Below, piece after piece: positions 30,676-42,579 of a stretch of DNA of 64,000 nt. Location of the stretch: the NCBI GenBank assembly GCA_025738555.1, contig JAOVFP010000006.1:310001-374000 (forward strand). Direction: 5' to 3'. The position numbers were made by a program, and so were the translations under genes. This DNA comes from Cyathus striatus. Its lineage: Eukaryota > Basidiomycota > Agaricomycetes > Agaricales > Nidulariaceae. Every line of letters starts with the position of its first letter. Position 1 is the stretch's first letter. The notes beneath the pieces are model-generated. The model did not search any database. It was not told the DNA's origin and worked only from the letters and a program-made list of their open reading frames with translations.

Positions 30676-33335
30676 TCATGATACCCAACTCCTTAAATAC
30701 TTCTTGAATATTATTTATGTTCTGTTTTGCATGATTCAATGCTCCATTTGCTGCAAGAATAATCTGACTCCTAGATGCTTTCATACCTTGGTAAAGCATT
30801 GCCAAGTTTAGTATACTGGCAACAGTATCTGGGTGCTGTTCACCAAAAACTCTCATTCTTATCACCAGACATTGAATCTCTAGTATTCCAGCATCTGTCC
30901 ATTTTCCAAGATCTTTATAGATTAATGCCAAGTTACTCATACTGGTGAGTGTATCAAGGTGATCTTTTCCCAAGATCTTGATTCTTATCTCAACAACCTG
31001 AATCAGTAGCATTTCAGCCTCTACCAATTTCCCAAGTTTTTGATATATAAATATCATGGTATCCATGCTAGCAAGTGTATCTGAGTTTTCTTTTCTTAGA
31101 ATTTGACTTTTCATCTCCAGAATCTGAGTTTCCAGTATTTCAGCTTCTGTCCATTTGCCAACATTACCATATGCCTTTGCCAAGTTACTCATACTAGTGA
31201 GAGTATATGAGTGCTCTTTTCCCAGAATTCTAGTCCTCATTTCCAGAACCTGAATTCCCAGCATTTCAGCTTCTGTCCATTTACCAAGTTTACCATATGC
31301 ATGTGCCAAGTTACTCATACTAGCAAGAGTAGATGGGTGCTCTTTTCCCAGAATTCTAGTCCTCATTTCCAGAACCTGAATTTCCAGCATTTCAGCTTCT
31401 GTCCATTTCCCAAGTTTACCATATGCCTGTGCCAAGTTACTCATACTAGTGAGAGTATATGGGTGCTCTTTTCCCAGAATTCTGGTGTACATCTCAAGAA
31501 CCTGAGTTCCCAGCATTTCAGCTTCTGTCCACTTGCCAAGTTTACCATATGCCTGTGCCAAGTTACTCATACTAGTGAGTGTATCTGGGTGCTCTTTTCC
31601 CAGAATTCTGATGTACATCCCAAGAACCTGAGTTCCCAGCATTTCAGCTTCTGTCCATTTGCCAAGTTTACCATATGCCTGTGCCAAGTTACTCATGCTG
31701 GTAAGAGTATTTGGATGTTCTCCACCATATGTTTTACTACAAATTTGCAATATTCTAAATCTTAATGCCTCTTCTAAGTGATATTTTCCATTGTTTTTCA
31801 TTACATCAGCCAATATTTGAAAAATGTCATGATAGTAAGTCATATCATTTATACTTTCACAAGATAAATTTTGTGTAATATGAAGGATGATTGAATTTTG
31901 ATATGCATATATATCTTGATATGAAACAGAACTTAGTAATATTCCTCTAACATTTAATATCCATTTTTTCTTTTCACTTAATTCTAGTCTGTCTTGTCAC
32001 CATGATTGCACTAAGGGGTGCAATCCAAATTTTGCACCATCAATAGTTCTTTTTATTAATGAGAATGACAACAGTATTCCAATACTTTCTCTGTATAGCA
32101 TCTCATCCCAGTCATTGAATTCATCAATGTTTAGTATAGTTATATCCATGTCTGGAAGAAAGCATGGTATTTTGCTTTCATTGTAATTCTCTACATGAAC
32201 TGGGTAATACTTTGCAGCCCTTTTAAATATTTCATCCGATATATTTTCATGATGTAGAAATGCACAAATATTTATCAACTTAATTGCATATTTAGCAGCC
32301 ATTGCATTTTCATGTTTATCACTATTAGCCATGTCTGATATTTTTTGAAAGGATATTTCCCAAGTTCCATATACAGATTTTGCATACTTTGATGCTCCTT
32401 TGAACTTTTCATTGGTCAATAGTTTTAACCTATATTTATCATAGATTGACAAGTATTTATCAATTTGGCATGCACTAGAAAGAATATAGGATCCAGCTTG
32501 ATCAATAGCCAAAGGTAGACAATGCAATTTGGTGCATATGTCTCTTGCAACTTCATAATATTTCTCCATGTTTTCATTTATACCACAAACTTTCAGTAGC
32601 AGTTCAATAGCTGTATTGTTATCCATTTCTACCACTTCCATTGAGTTTATTGGTGATATAGTTCCCTTATGCTCAGGATTTTGGCTAGTAATCAATATAT
32701 TCCCCTTATTTCCAGGTGGAAGATATTCTTCAACTGTTTCTGATGAGCCATCATTATTGTCAAAAATTATAAGCCATTCAGATTGAAGTGCTGACAGCCA
32801 CTGTAGAACTATAGCAGCAGAGTAAGAGCTTCCAGGTCTATATGTCTTATATATATCCTTAAGACTTTGCTCAATGGTATCTTCAGATGTTGCATCAATC
32901 CAAAAGATATAGGAATAGCTGTAGAAACCTCTTAATTTTCATTTCTAATTTTGTAGAAATGATACTCACTAATCTTCAACTTCATAAGTAAATTTCCTGC
33001 ATATCTGAGTTTTTCCAATGCCACCAATTCCATACAAAAGAAACATCTTTCTACCAATAGCATCATTTTTATCAAAATGATTGTGCAAAATCTCAAGATA
33101 TTCTTCTTGTCCAGTAAAGTTCTTGGATGTACTGGGTGGTGTGTTTCTTATAGAAGAGAGTGGTTGTGGTTCAGTTATATCTTGCATAGAGTTCGGATTC
33201 ACGGACTATAAATAAAATGATTCTGGTAAACTCAAGCTTATGGGAATGCAAGATGTAATGGAAGTTTACCGGGGTAATATCATACAGAGTCGTAGGTATA
33301 TCAATTGTAAAATTATATGCATTTTCAAAAGACAT
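30626..33335 (-). pseudogene. NB-ARC/TPR STAND protein (NLR-like), intact except one TGA
   Basis: STAND NTPases of this build act in fungi as ligand-triggered switches in non-self recognition and programmed cell death. Exon 1 is 33335-33270 (start MSFENAYNF), exon 2 33205-32970 and exon 3 32918-30626. The introns are 64 and 51 bp with GT-AG ends, and the splice phases fit. The P-loop GIGGIGKT is at about residues 81-88, YSYIFWIDATSED follows, Walker B LIIFDNND is at about 150-157, ILITSQNP next, and LPLAIDQAG at about 235-243. About eight TPR/kinesin-light-chain-type repeats of 42 residues (TLTSMSNLAQAYGKLGKW) lie at about 500-810. Codon 408 is TGA (31997-31999) in HPLVQSW-stop-QDRL, where relatives have an arginine or small residue. 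Everything else in the 865 codons is open. No N-terminal effector domain is recognised in the first 50 residues. Confidence 0.85.
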
Positions 33336-34400
33336 TTCGTGTGTTGTGTGGTTAAAACATTTGTTGACAGTTAGTGCAGGGGCTTCAGTTGGTTAAGATT
33401 GATAGCTATATCAAGATGCTTTATATAAATGCTTCATTCTTTAACGCGCGTACTATATTTAATGTTGTAAGACCTTCGATCAGGAGAATGCTTCACAGCT
33501 TGTCTATAATTGCAAAATGTCTAGTCAGTTGACACCAATGCTAACACGCCTGTCTTGTTACAATGCCTTTAAATGGTCACAAGGCTTTATAAGCATAAGT
33601 CTAATTATAACATAGACCCAGGGCATTGGATAATATCTCAAAATGTTTAATGGGCACTTGAACCTTTTGAATGAATGGTAAATGTTCCGTGTTTATAATT
33701 ATTGATGGCCATCGTGTTACCGTGCACATAACGAACATCTATCCTGTAAAGGTATATCATTAAGAGCTTTATTGATTTCGAGTGAATGTAGAGACCTAGC
33801 AACGATTTAGGAGAATCGGGGGAGTTTCTGATCGATTCACCTGGCATCACGACCATGTGTCAAAGGGCATATTATTATAGGCTAGTTTATACAATATGGA
33901 ACAGTACATCTTCACTATTTCATCTTGCAGGTAAGCCTTCACAGTAAGTGCTACTCCTCGAAACCAAGGGCATATCCTTGGTAGTGATTGAATGCTTAGT
34001 GAAACTTCAAGCATTGGTATGCAGTGATAGATATGAGATACTTAGATGTGATTGCTGGGGTTATGAGCATGAGACTGTACTTGCATCTGATTTTTATCTG
34101 CCTGGCATGTGGCTCACATACGAACTTCGCGATAGCCATGAGCTGCGTTTGATATCAATTACTTTTAACGCAGGATAAAATCCAAAGATCGACTAGGAAC
34201 TAGCAGTGGTGAGAAGTTAACTATAGATCAAGATAGTGACATGTTACATCTGACATAGATATGATAGATCACTCATGCTGTTCTGCTTCTAATTCCGCTG
34301 TGACCACAGCTTTCACTCGCATGTGCATCTATATATAACCTTATCGATGGTGAGATGAGGCAATAATGAAGAGTTAAAACTTAATTTGACGAAAAGGTTT
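33336..34400. other. Upstream region of the STAND gene, no supported gene
   Basis: The AT content falls here towards the GC-richer right half of the window. A 76-codon plus-strand frame at 33948-34178 has normal composition (LRCDCWGYEHETVLASDFY) but no recognisable motif or support, and I do not call it. The promoter of the STAND gene should lie in 33336-33600; no decisive element was seen. Confidence 0.4.
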
Positions 34401-34439
34401 TGGCACTGTTTGGCACTGACGGCTCTGTTCACTCGACTT

Positions 34440-37185
34440 CCCACGCCAAATGGTTGACTTGCCCACCATCAATGAGCTGCACACACCAAGCACATACTTC
34501 ACCCGCCTCCCATCCTCCTCCTACCTCGAGCTCAGCGCTCAATTTGGAGCACACCAAAGGTTATACAACCAAATGAAGACAAACTGAGGAATTTAAAAGG
34601 CGGGCACGATATTGGGTAGATCAGCACAATGTCATTCGACATCGAAAATTCTGAATGATGGACCCCCTCCACGCTCTGCTTCCTTGGGACAAGCGCAGCT
34701 TCGAGGGAGGACCCACTACTATCACTCCTACACTCAAGAAATGTAACCTTCATGATGGTGGGTCGGGGACATGTCGGCCCTCAGGTGTGGAGATTTGAGA
34801 TTGGGCAGGATCATCATGGTTCTGGGTCTGAGTGCAAGTATGGTGATGAAGATCATGAAGAGGGCATTGAAGAAGTACTTGCAATAGGCTGAGGAGGAGG
34901 AGACGAAAGGGACGCCAACGCTCTCTTGTCTGCAGAAGAGCCCGATGAGGACGACATGGATTCTGAACTTGGACCTCTATGGTCAACCAGTTACCAACCC
35001 CAATTCCCGTCCATCACTCACTCTTTCCTTCTCTCATCCATGTTCCAGTGCAAGCAAGAAGCCAAAAGGATGAAGACCTTGTTAATCCTCCCTTCCCCCT
35101 GCTTCTACACCTTCAATATCGATATCGCCAACCACATCTGCTCTCCTTCCACTGCCTTCAGCAATAATGTCAACCACCCCTACGTCTCCACAAGTCAAGA
35201 AACTGCGCTTGAAGATGGTGCCTTCCACTCCATTTCTACCGTCTCCAGCACCACTGCGGAACTATAACGCTGGAAATATGGCTAGAAGGACCAATGTATT
35301 ATGGGGTACATGTTTCGGGGCTCGCGAAGGAGACTGAGTCACACATTTTGAGCTCGGCCAGTGAAGTGGTGGAGGGGGAGGGGGAGTGAGGGTGAGCAGA
35401 GGGACCAAGAGGGAGGGTTAGTGCTTTTTGCTTCCCTTCAATCCTTTCCCTGTGCCCTATTCATTTTGCATTTGTCTTTTTCCATCGCTCTATCTTGCTA
35501 CTCTTGTCTTCTCCCTTCATCCCTCTTCGTGCTTTTTGCCCTCGTCCTCCCCATGCCTTCGCACTCACACACCTTTGTCCCTTCATTTCACTTACTGCTC
35601 TCCCTCTCCTATTTCACACATGCTAACCATTTCCTCTGGTAGAAAAGCTACAACCCCTGACTGAATACGACATGTCGGACTCCCCCAATGGCCCCCAGCA
35701 CCAGATGACTGCAGTGGTTCATGTGAAGCAGCACCTGTTGTATGTGATTGTGCAGGGAGGTTGTGCATGCACCTTGAATGACCAGTGAGTCTTTTCTCTG
35801 GTGATCGTTCTCTGTTCGGTTTTGTGGCCTCTGTTTTCAAGGTGGAGAAAGGTGGAAAAGAGGCGAGGATGGTGACTGTACAAGCTGGAAGGTCCTGGTG
35901 CTTCATTAGGAGGAAGGAGCAGTTGCAATGCCGAGCCGAGCCTCTATTCTGGGGGGGGAGGGGGAGGCAGTTGAAGCCACTGTGCGCTGTTGGGAGATGG
36001 TCGACTGGCAAGTTCTACTAAGATGGGTACTGCTCTGTGGCTGCATTATATCCTGCCACTTTCCTCTCTTTGCCGCCAGGTGGCAGAGAGGAAGCATTGT
36101 GGTTATGAGCTAGAGTGCTGTCGTTGTAGGGGACATGTCATTTGCACCAGGCAGCGACTCGGACGTAGTAGATTCATGTCTTGTCGCGTCATCTCGCTCC
36201 TGCGCCTCATATCTGTTCTGTTGCTCACCTGGGCACTTCATTGAGCTGTGTTGTGTGCTCTCGTTCATTTTGCGTATTGTGTCCACCAGAGTCCCTCCTT
36301 TGTCGTTTTTTCTTTCTATCCCTTTCTTCTCTTGCTCACGTTCCCTCTTTTTAGATCATCCCAAATACCCAATGAATTCAAAACACCCCCATCAAGGCTA
36401 TTCTACCTGCCTAAACAAACTCTCTTAATGCCAACCACCACCACCTCCCTCTCTTTGTCTGCTGCTGATGATAACAGTTCATTTGCAGCTTGGGAGATGG
36501 GATGATGTTAGAAGTGATCTGACACTTCTCTGCTGACTAATGAACCTTAGGTAGACTTAGGTAAACTTAGGTACTGGACCTGGGTTGGGACCTTGGTTGG
36601 ACCCTTAGACCTTGGTTGGACCCTTGGACCCTTAGACCCTTAGACCCTCGGACTTTGGTAGATAAGCTAGTAGTATATAATCCTGAGGTCCTACAGTGAC
36701 AATCCCCACTTGCTCACTGTACATTGGACTTCAGGTAAGCTGTACACATACTACTTCAATCTAATACTTGCTCACTGTACATTGGACTTCAGACCCTATT
36801 GTGTCTCTCTCAGTCCTGCAGGTCACTGCCCTGGTTGTACATCTCACAGATGAGGAGTTGAAGAAGGCTGTTAATGCTGGTACGTCTATCTCTCCTTCCC
36901 ATTTCCCTCCCCTTTCGTCCTTTGCCTCCCCCTTCCCATTCATCCTTCTCATTCTCTGTTCGTCCCTTACGTGTATTGTCAGATGCCATTACACTGATGG
37001 AATTCTAGGCATATGGCAGGAGTACTCCAAGCAGGCGGAAGGACACGCTTCTTTCTGAGCTTGATGTACTAGTGCAAGAGGGCTTAGAGAGTGAAGACCA
37101 TGATACAGCTAAGATTGCGTGGGTTCATTCTTCTCTTAACGCTTCTCTTACTAACTACTTAGTTTCTCTGTTTGTCCTTAGTACT
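34440..37185 (+). pseudogene. Family Z copy 1 (degenerate multi-exon gene, unknown function)
   Basis: Blocks shared with other copies appear in this order. First is a Pro/Ser-rich segment (about 34926-35270; ending in VKKL-type sequence). Next is a purine-rich acidic block ending at a GTTAGTGC donor-like site near 35417. Then come a block coding KQHLLYVIVQGGCACTLND with a GTGAGT donor near 35785, a block with the CHC-like word (about 36110-36180), and a block coding DEELKKAVNAG followed by a GTACGTC donor-like site (about 36840-36880). Frames are broken repeatedly. No domain is recognised. Copy 2 at 38430-40320 is its inverted partner. An LTR remnant interrupts it at 36506-36791. Confidence 0.55.
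36506..36791 (+). mobile_element. Small LTR-type remnant in family Z copy 1
   Basis: The inverted partner copy lacks about 330 bp found here. The inserted DNA starts TGTTAGAAGTGATCTGACAC and carries a TATATAATCC box and runs of TTGGACCCTTAGACC. It ends CTCACTGTACATTGGACTTCA at 36733. The last 25 bp recur at 36767-36791 after a short spacer. This looks like one LTR, a collapsed interior and the tail of a second LTR. No target duplication is clear. Confidence 0.45.
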
Positions 37186-38429
37186 CCCTATGCCTTCAGT
37201 GCTGCTCAGTTGCAACTTCACTCCTTCATCTACCCATGCCGACCGAAGTTCGACATGAAAGATGGTCAATGTCTGCGGAAGTTCGCCAAAGCAATCAAAC
37301 CGCCTCGCAATCTCACCAGGCACCCACCCACACTGCTGCTGGGTGGGGCACATATGAGAACAAGTCCTGCGGAAGAGATTTGGTCTGTGGGATTGGACGA
37401 AGACTACCGTGTAGCAGTTTGTTCAAGTAGTTAGTGTGTTGATTGGAGAATGAGAAGTGAGAATTTGGATTTTGTGCTTTGGTGGGATTTGTGGTATGCT
37501 AATGCCATTTGTGGTTAGTGCTTTGACGAAGAAGTTGAGCCAGCACCACCCCATGCTTGACATTTCTATCATTACCTACATGCTCCGGAGTCCCGACCTT
37601 ACCTACCACTATACAATAGTGTAAGTATGCGATGTTCATTCTGTGAGGAACCCACAAATGCAGCTTCAGTCTCTGTTGCTCAGTGCATGATGGCATTGTC
37701 AACCAACAGTCATTTCCTTAACTCGATCTCTACTCCTGCTCTCCTTGCTATCTCTTTAATCTACAATGCTCCCAGAAATGATTAATGAATCTCAAGGTTC
37801 TGTAACTCTTACGATCTGCTTACGACTTCAACAATGCTGTTCTGCAATATTAATCTCACGAAAACCATCAGGTCCCTACAGGCACCGAGGGCGAGCAGAG
37901 ACAGTGTTGTGCGGACAGTGGACAGTGCTTGGACTTGGCTTGGACAATGCACTTTTTCATACCGAGCCGATTGCTACTAGCAGAAGTTCCTGTAAGCGAC
38001 TAGTTTCGACGTTTCATTCAATGAACACCCTGCTGTGCATTTAAACCTCTTGCTGTCTCTTATTGCGACTATGCTTGTTTTCCTCCCTCACCTCCTCTGC
38101 AATGCGCATCCAGCTCGACTACCTGATTACTCGACCTTTCTATGGAAGTGGTTTACTCCACTGGTGTTGCTCAGGGCGGTTCTCAGTATAGGGGTTGTTG
38201 GCACTATAAATGGTGAGCCTCGCAGTGCCAACTCAACTATATACGTGATCTGATATCTTGCAGTTGCTTTAACTGGCTATGAGACAATAACAGCATTCAA
38301 CGAAGACTTCAACGTTACACAATTGTTCTGGCACGACAGATTCATGCCTTTCCATGCAAAGAAGCCTAGAATAAATCATGAAGAAGTGATGTTACAATTC
38401 AGCAGTAGTGAGGAAGTTAGGGAGTACTA
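37186..38429. other. Loop between two inverted family Z copies
   Basis: This holds a few coding-like pieces (for example 37236-37434) without recognisable motifs and with many stops. Nothing else is supported. It is the spacer of the large inverted duplication. Confidence 0.35.
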
Positions 38430-40320
38430 GGGACAAACATCGAAAGATAGTTCGTTAGTAAGAAAAACGTTAAGAGAAGAATGAACCCATACAATATTAG
38501 CCATTCCATAGTCCTCCTTCTCTAGGTCCTCTTGCACTAGTACACCAAGCTCAGAAAGAAGCACATCCTGCAACCGGCTTGGGGAGCGCCTGCCTAGAAA
38601 TGACTTAATGGTGGGCGGGAAGTTGCCTTTTGAGCTTATGATTCTGTCGATGCATTGGTGTCTGACAATGCACGCAAGGGACAAACAGAGAACGATGGTG
38701 AGGATGAACGAAAGTAGGGAGGCAAAGGACGAAACGAGAGTATTCAAAGAGGGAGCGGGAAGGGGAGATAGGACACACCAGCACTAAAAGCCTTCTTTAT
38801 CTCCTCAATTCCTGCCTCCCAGGCTGCAACTGAACATCGGCGGGGGGCTGAGTAGGGGAGGCGATGGTTGGCTTTGGGAGAGTCTGTTTAGGTGGGTGGA
38901 ATAGCCTCGATGGTGATCTTTTGAAGTCGTTGGGTGACTAAGAGAGTGAGCGTTAGCAAGAGAAGGAAGAAATAAAGAGCGAAAACAACGAAGAAAGTAG
39001 GACTCTGGTAGACACAGTAGCCAGTAGTGCAAAGAACGAAAGAAAGCACACAACATAGCTCAACGAAGTACCCAGGTATCAAGTAACAGAATAGATAAGA
39101 GGAGCATGAGCACGACGTCATGAAAAGACACAAATGGTAGTACCACATCGCTGCCTGATCCAAAGGACATGTTCCCGACAACGACAGTACTCAAGCTTAC
39201 AACCAAGATGCTTCCTCTCTGCCAGGGTACTGATATGGAGAGGAAAGTGGCAGAACATAATCTGGCTGCGGCACGGCATTCCCTGTTCATCTTAGTAAAA
39301 CTCGCCAGTCAACCACCTCCCAACAGCGCACAGCAGCCTCAACATCCACCCCTACCCCAGAACAACAAGCTCAAGCTCAGCACTGTAACCGCTCCTTCCT
39401 CCCAAGTGAAGTGCCAACACCTTCGAATCTGTACCGTCACCATCCACCCCTCTTTTCCACCTTTCTCCAACCTCAAAAATGAAACCACAAAGCCGGCTGC
39501 TGAACAGAGAAAGATCACCAAAGAAAATGCTCACTGATCATTCAAGGCACAGGCACAACCTCTCCACACAATCACATTGAACAGGTGCTGCTTCGTCTTC
39601 ACAATCTGTTATGGTCGTCAAGTGCCAGGAGTTGATATAGGGGTCTCACATGTCATATTCAGAGATTGTGGCTTTTCTACCAGAGGAGGTAGTTAGCGTG
39701 GGTGAAAGAAAGGAGAGTGCCAAGCGAAAGGAAGGGATGAAGGTTGTGGTGAGTGCGAAGGCACAGAGGGAGAAGATGAGGGCAGAAAACAGAGGGGAAG
39801 AAGGGAGAAGACAAAAGTAACGGTGGGGAGGGTTGAAGGGAAACAGTTGAATGCACTAACCTTCCTCTTGGTCCCCCTCCACTACCTCACTGGCCGGACT
39901 CGGAGCATCCGACTCAGTCTCCTTCCTGAGCCTCGAAATGTTTACTTCACAATTCGTCAGTCATTGTTATAGATCTGGGTAGTGCTGGGGGTAGTAGGAA
40001 TGGACCCTCTTCAAGCACAGCTTCTTGGCTTGTAAGAGCATAGGGGTGGTTGACATTACTGCTGAAGGCGGTGGAGAGGGAGTAGATGTGATTGGTGGCA
40101 TTAATCTCGAAGGTGGAAGAGCGGGAGGGAGGGGAGGATTAACAAGGTCCTCATCCTTTTGACTTTTGACTTGCACTGGACCATGGATGAAGGAAGGGAA
40201 AGAGTGAGCCACGGACAGGAGTTGGGGTTGGTGACTGGTTGACGCGCAGAGGACCGAGTTTAGAATCCACATCGTCCTTATCGAGTTCTTCTACTGAGGA
40301 GACGTATCAGGCCCATGTTA
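38430..40320 (-). pseudogene. Family Z copy 2, inverted partner of copy 1
   Basis: The blocks of copy 1 appear in reverse complement and in matching order: GTGGGTTCATTCTTCTCTTA type sequence at the loop side, an EEIKKAFSAG-type block (about 38760-38810), a CHC-type block near 39150, a KQHLFNVIV...CACALND block (about 39540-39600), and a Pro/Ser-rich block (39967-40300) ending YYPQHYPDL. Frames are broken. Beyond 40320 the similarity continues to 40680 and resumes at 41750-41880, where it pairs with 63170-63990. Confidence 0.55.
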
Positions 40321-40680
40321 TCTGTCTCCTCCCCCACAGCCTATTGCAAGTACTTTTCAGGATCTTAGCTTGCTCTGTGGCGAATAAGCAGAACACAGTG
40401 TCATCATCATGACACAGTGGACACGACTGGCAGTTGGCGAAGAGAGGGGCCATGGGCATCTACGTCAGAGGTGGGCGAGGAGAAGGGGAAAGAGGGAGAA
40501 CGGAGAAGGCAGGCAGTGGTGGCAGTTGGCGAAAAGAGAGACCATGACCATCTACGTCAGAGGTGGGAGACATTGAGAGATAGAGGGGACACAGTGGACA
40601 CAGGCTGCACTATGCCGTTGTAATGGGACGAGAGGAGATTGAGGTGGTGCAGAGGTAGGCTGACTGAAGTGGCATAGACA

Positions 40681-41749
40681 TAATATGCCTAGCGTACTCC
40701 TACCTATTATAAAAACATTATTTCTATATTCTATGTGCTACTTACAAATGGTATAATATATATGGGTTGTATTTAGTAGCTAAGGTAGAGGTCCCGGACC
40801 GTTAGCTAGCGTGGGAACGATTCGCGCTAATAAGGGACATAACTAGCCTAAGTAGGAAAGCATCTAAGAATAGAAACACCAACGTCAGAGTTTATTCTCG
40901 ACATCAGTGGGAAATAGTTACCAGTAAGACCAGAGATCGAGCTAAGCGCGTGTCTATTCTAATAATAGATTATCGAAGCCATGTTATTGCGTCATAGAAA
41001 AGACATGAGAACTAGACTCACAGCAAATGCCGCTATCTAACCACACTGTACCAGTGCTGTGCATCAGCACGCCATAGGCACCTGGATAGGCCTGAGCCCC
41101 GGCATTCCCAGCCAGCTTATTCAGTGTTTCCCATTTCCACACATCAAAGCACACAGCATCACGCCTTCATATGGAGCGTCTCACCTGCGGATATGGCTTA
41201 TTATACTTCGCTATCTTTCCATATGGACGCATTCTTGGCGCTTGTATGTTTGATATATTCGTGATTTACTCTGGTCCATCCCAGACGCCTGTCTCCAGTC
41301 TAAAAGTCTACTTTACAGCTTAGCTGATGTGTAATTACTGCTTTGGTATTAACTATATAGTTTCTCTTAGCCGTGTTCTGTAAGATATTTAATAGGTAGA
41401 TTTGTGTAGTAGAAGGGCAGTCTCCTGTGCCCCGAGAAATACCATCTAGCATCGTGCTTTAGTATTTGTGTGAGCTTTGAGATTCTAAGTGCAACACGAA
41501 GTGAGAAGTCATAAGCCCATGCTAAGTCCGAGATTAAGGAACGCGCATCAAAATGTGCATCAAAGTGTTCGCTAAGCCGTTTCCCTTCGTGAACATCGGT
41601 CTTTGACACCTCCCCTTTTACTTTACTTCACCCGGAAGCATTTTGCATCCGAGTCTTACCCACCGAGCACCTTCTTAGTGAGTGTACATGGTGTGAGTGA
41701 AATTACATATATTTTAATTTATACTATGTTGCGCTAAACTAGGTACTTT
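40681..41749 (+). mobile_element. Solo-LTR-like repeat, copy 2, 1069 bp, 5-bp TSD AGACA
   Basis: Same sequence and orientation as 13477-14533. AGACA lies at 40676-40680 and 41750-41754. The paralogous region at about 63270-63300 (reverse complement) reads straight through GGCATAGACACCATTCATG without the insertion. That is an empty site confirming both borders and the 5-bp duplication. No coding capacity. Ends are TAATATG and TACTTT rather than TG..CA. Confidence 0.88.
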
Positions 41750-42373
41750 AGACATCATTCATGCCAGCAGATGTCCAAGGAAGGAGGAAGGAAGGACTGG
41801 ACTATCAAAATTTCAGGCCTCGCGAGGGCTTGGCGGGTGCACGTGGGGTGATGTTTGCGAAATTGAAATTCGAGGGGAGGGAGGTTGAGGCCTTGAGGTT
41901 AGAGGTTAGAATTTAGAACCTTAGAACCTTAGAAGTTTGAGGTTGTGGTACGCGTTCTGGGACGCTGGAGAACAAGACGATGGGTTGAGAAAGTCTGTCA
42001 CAAGACATTGTACTGTGACAGATAGCGTCACTGGCACGGATCAACTTGGCTTCATCACCGGTGTCCGTGCTATCGGCCGCTGTCTTTGACCTTCAAGCTC
42101 AAGGTTGGCACTGCCAGTTCACGAATAAAGATTAGTTAAAGAAATATCTATCTGTTACGGCTCCGAGACTGTATGCGAAGAGATATCTAAGCTACTCAAA
42201 CTAAACCCGTACACTAATAGCTACAAAAAATGCCAAAAAGTTGCCAAAAAGAATCCAATGTCCAAGTCATGACTCGTGCGTATTAAGAGTATTCTACCGC
42301 AGTAGCTACTAGCTATCTTAAAAAGAGTACAATGCAGAACAGCAGTCCGTATCAAAGCTATCGGCTTTATCCA
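41750..42373. other. Family Z edge and non-coding sequence
   Basis: 41750-41880 continues the paralogy with 63170-63290. The rest shows no gene; a short TTAGAACC repeat lies near 41920. It may hold the 3' region of the minus-strand gene at 42580-43702. Confidence 0.4.
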
Positions 42374-42511
42374 TTATAAATTGCGACTGAGGTTTGTTAG
42401 CTTTTCTTCTAGGGTGGGTATACCCGTTTTGTCCTTGGACCCATCTAATGGGAAGATGAAGCTGTATTTAGGAATATATTTTTCAAGCCTGCGTATGTCA
42501 TCTTCAGTCAT
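42374..42511 (-). CDS. 45-codon open frame downstream of the 319-codon gene
   Basis: It starts MTEDDIRRLEKYIPKYS and ends LEEKLTNLSRNL. The charged, helix-prone composition resembles its upstream neighbour, so it could be an extra 3' exon of that gene or a short separate gene. No splice acceptor was identified that joins it cleanly. Confidence 0.3.
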   Translation of the reverse strand: MTEDDIRRLEKYIPKYSFIFPLDGSKDKTGIPTLEEKLTNLSRNL

Positions 42512-42579
42512 ATCAAGACAATATGAAGCAGAGCGAGTCGCCGAACACTTGAATTATACGGTTCCCTAGGTCTCAGGAG

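Noticed and set aside
31211..31765. Plus-strand frame with repeated HFSFCPFAKFTICLCQVTH
   Set aside because: It is the antisense of the TPR repeats of the STAND gene.
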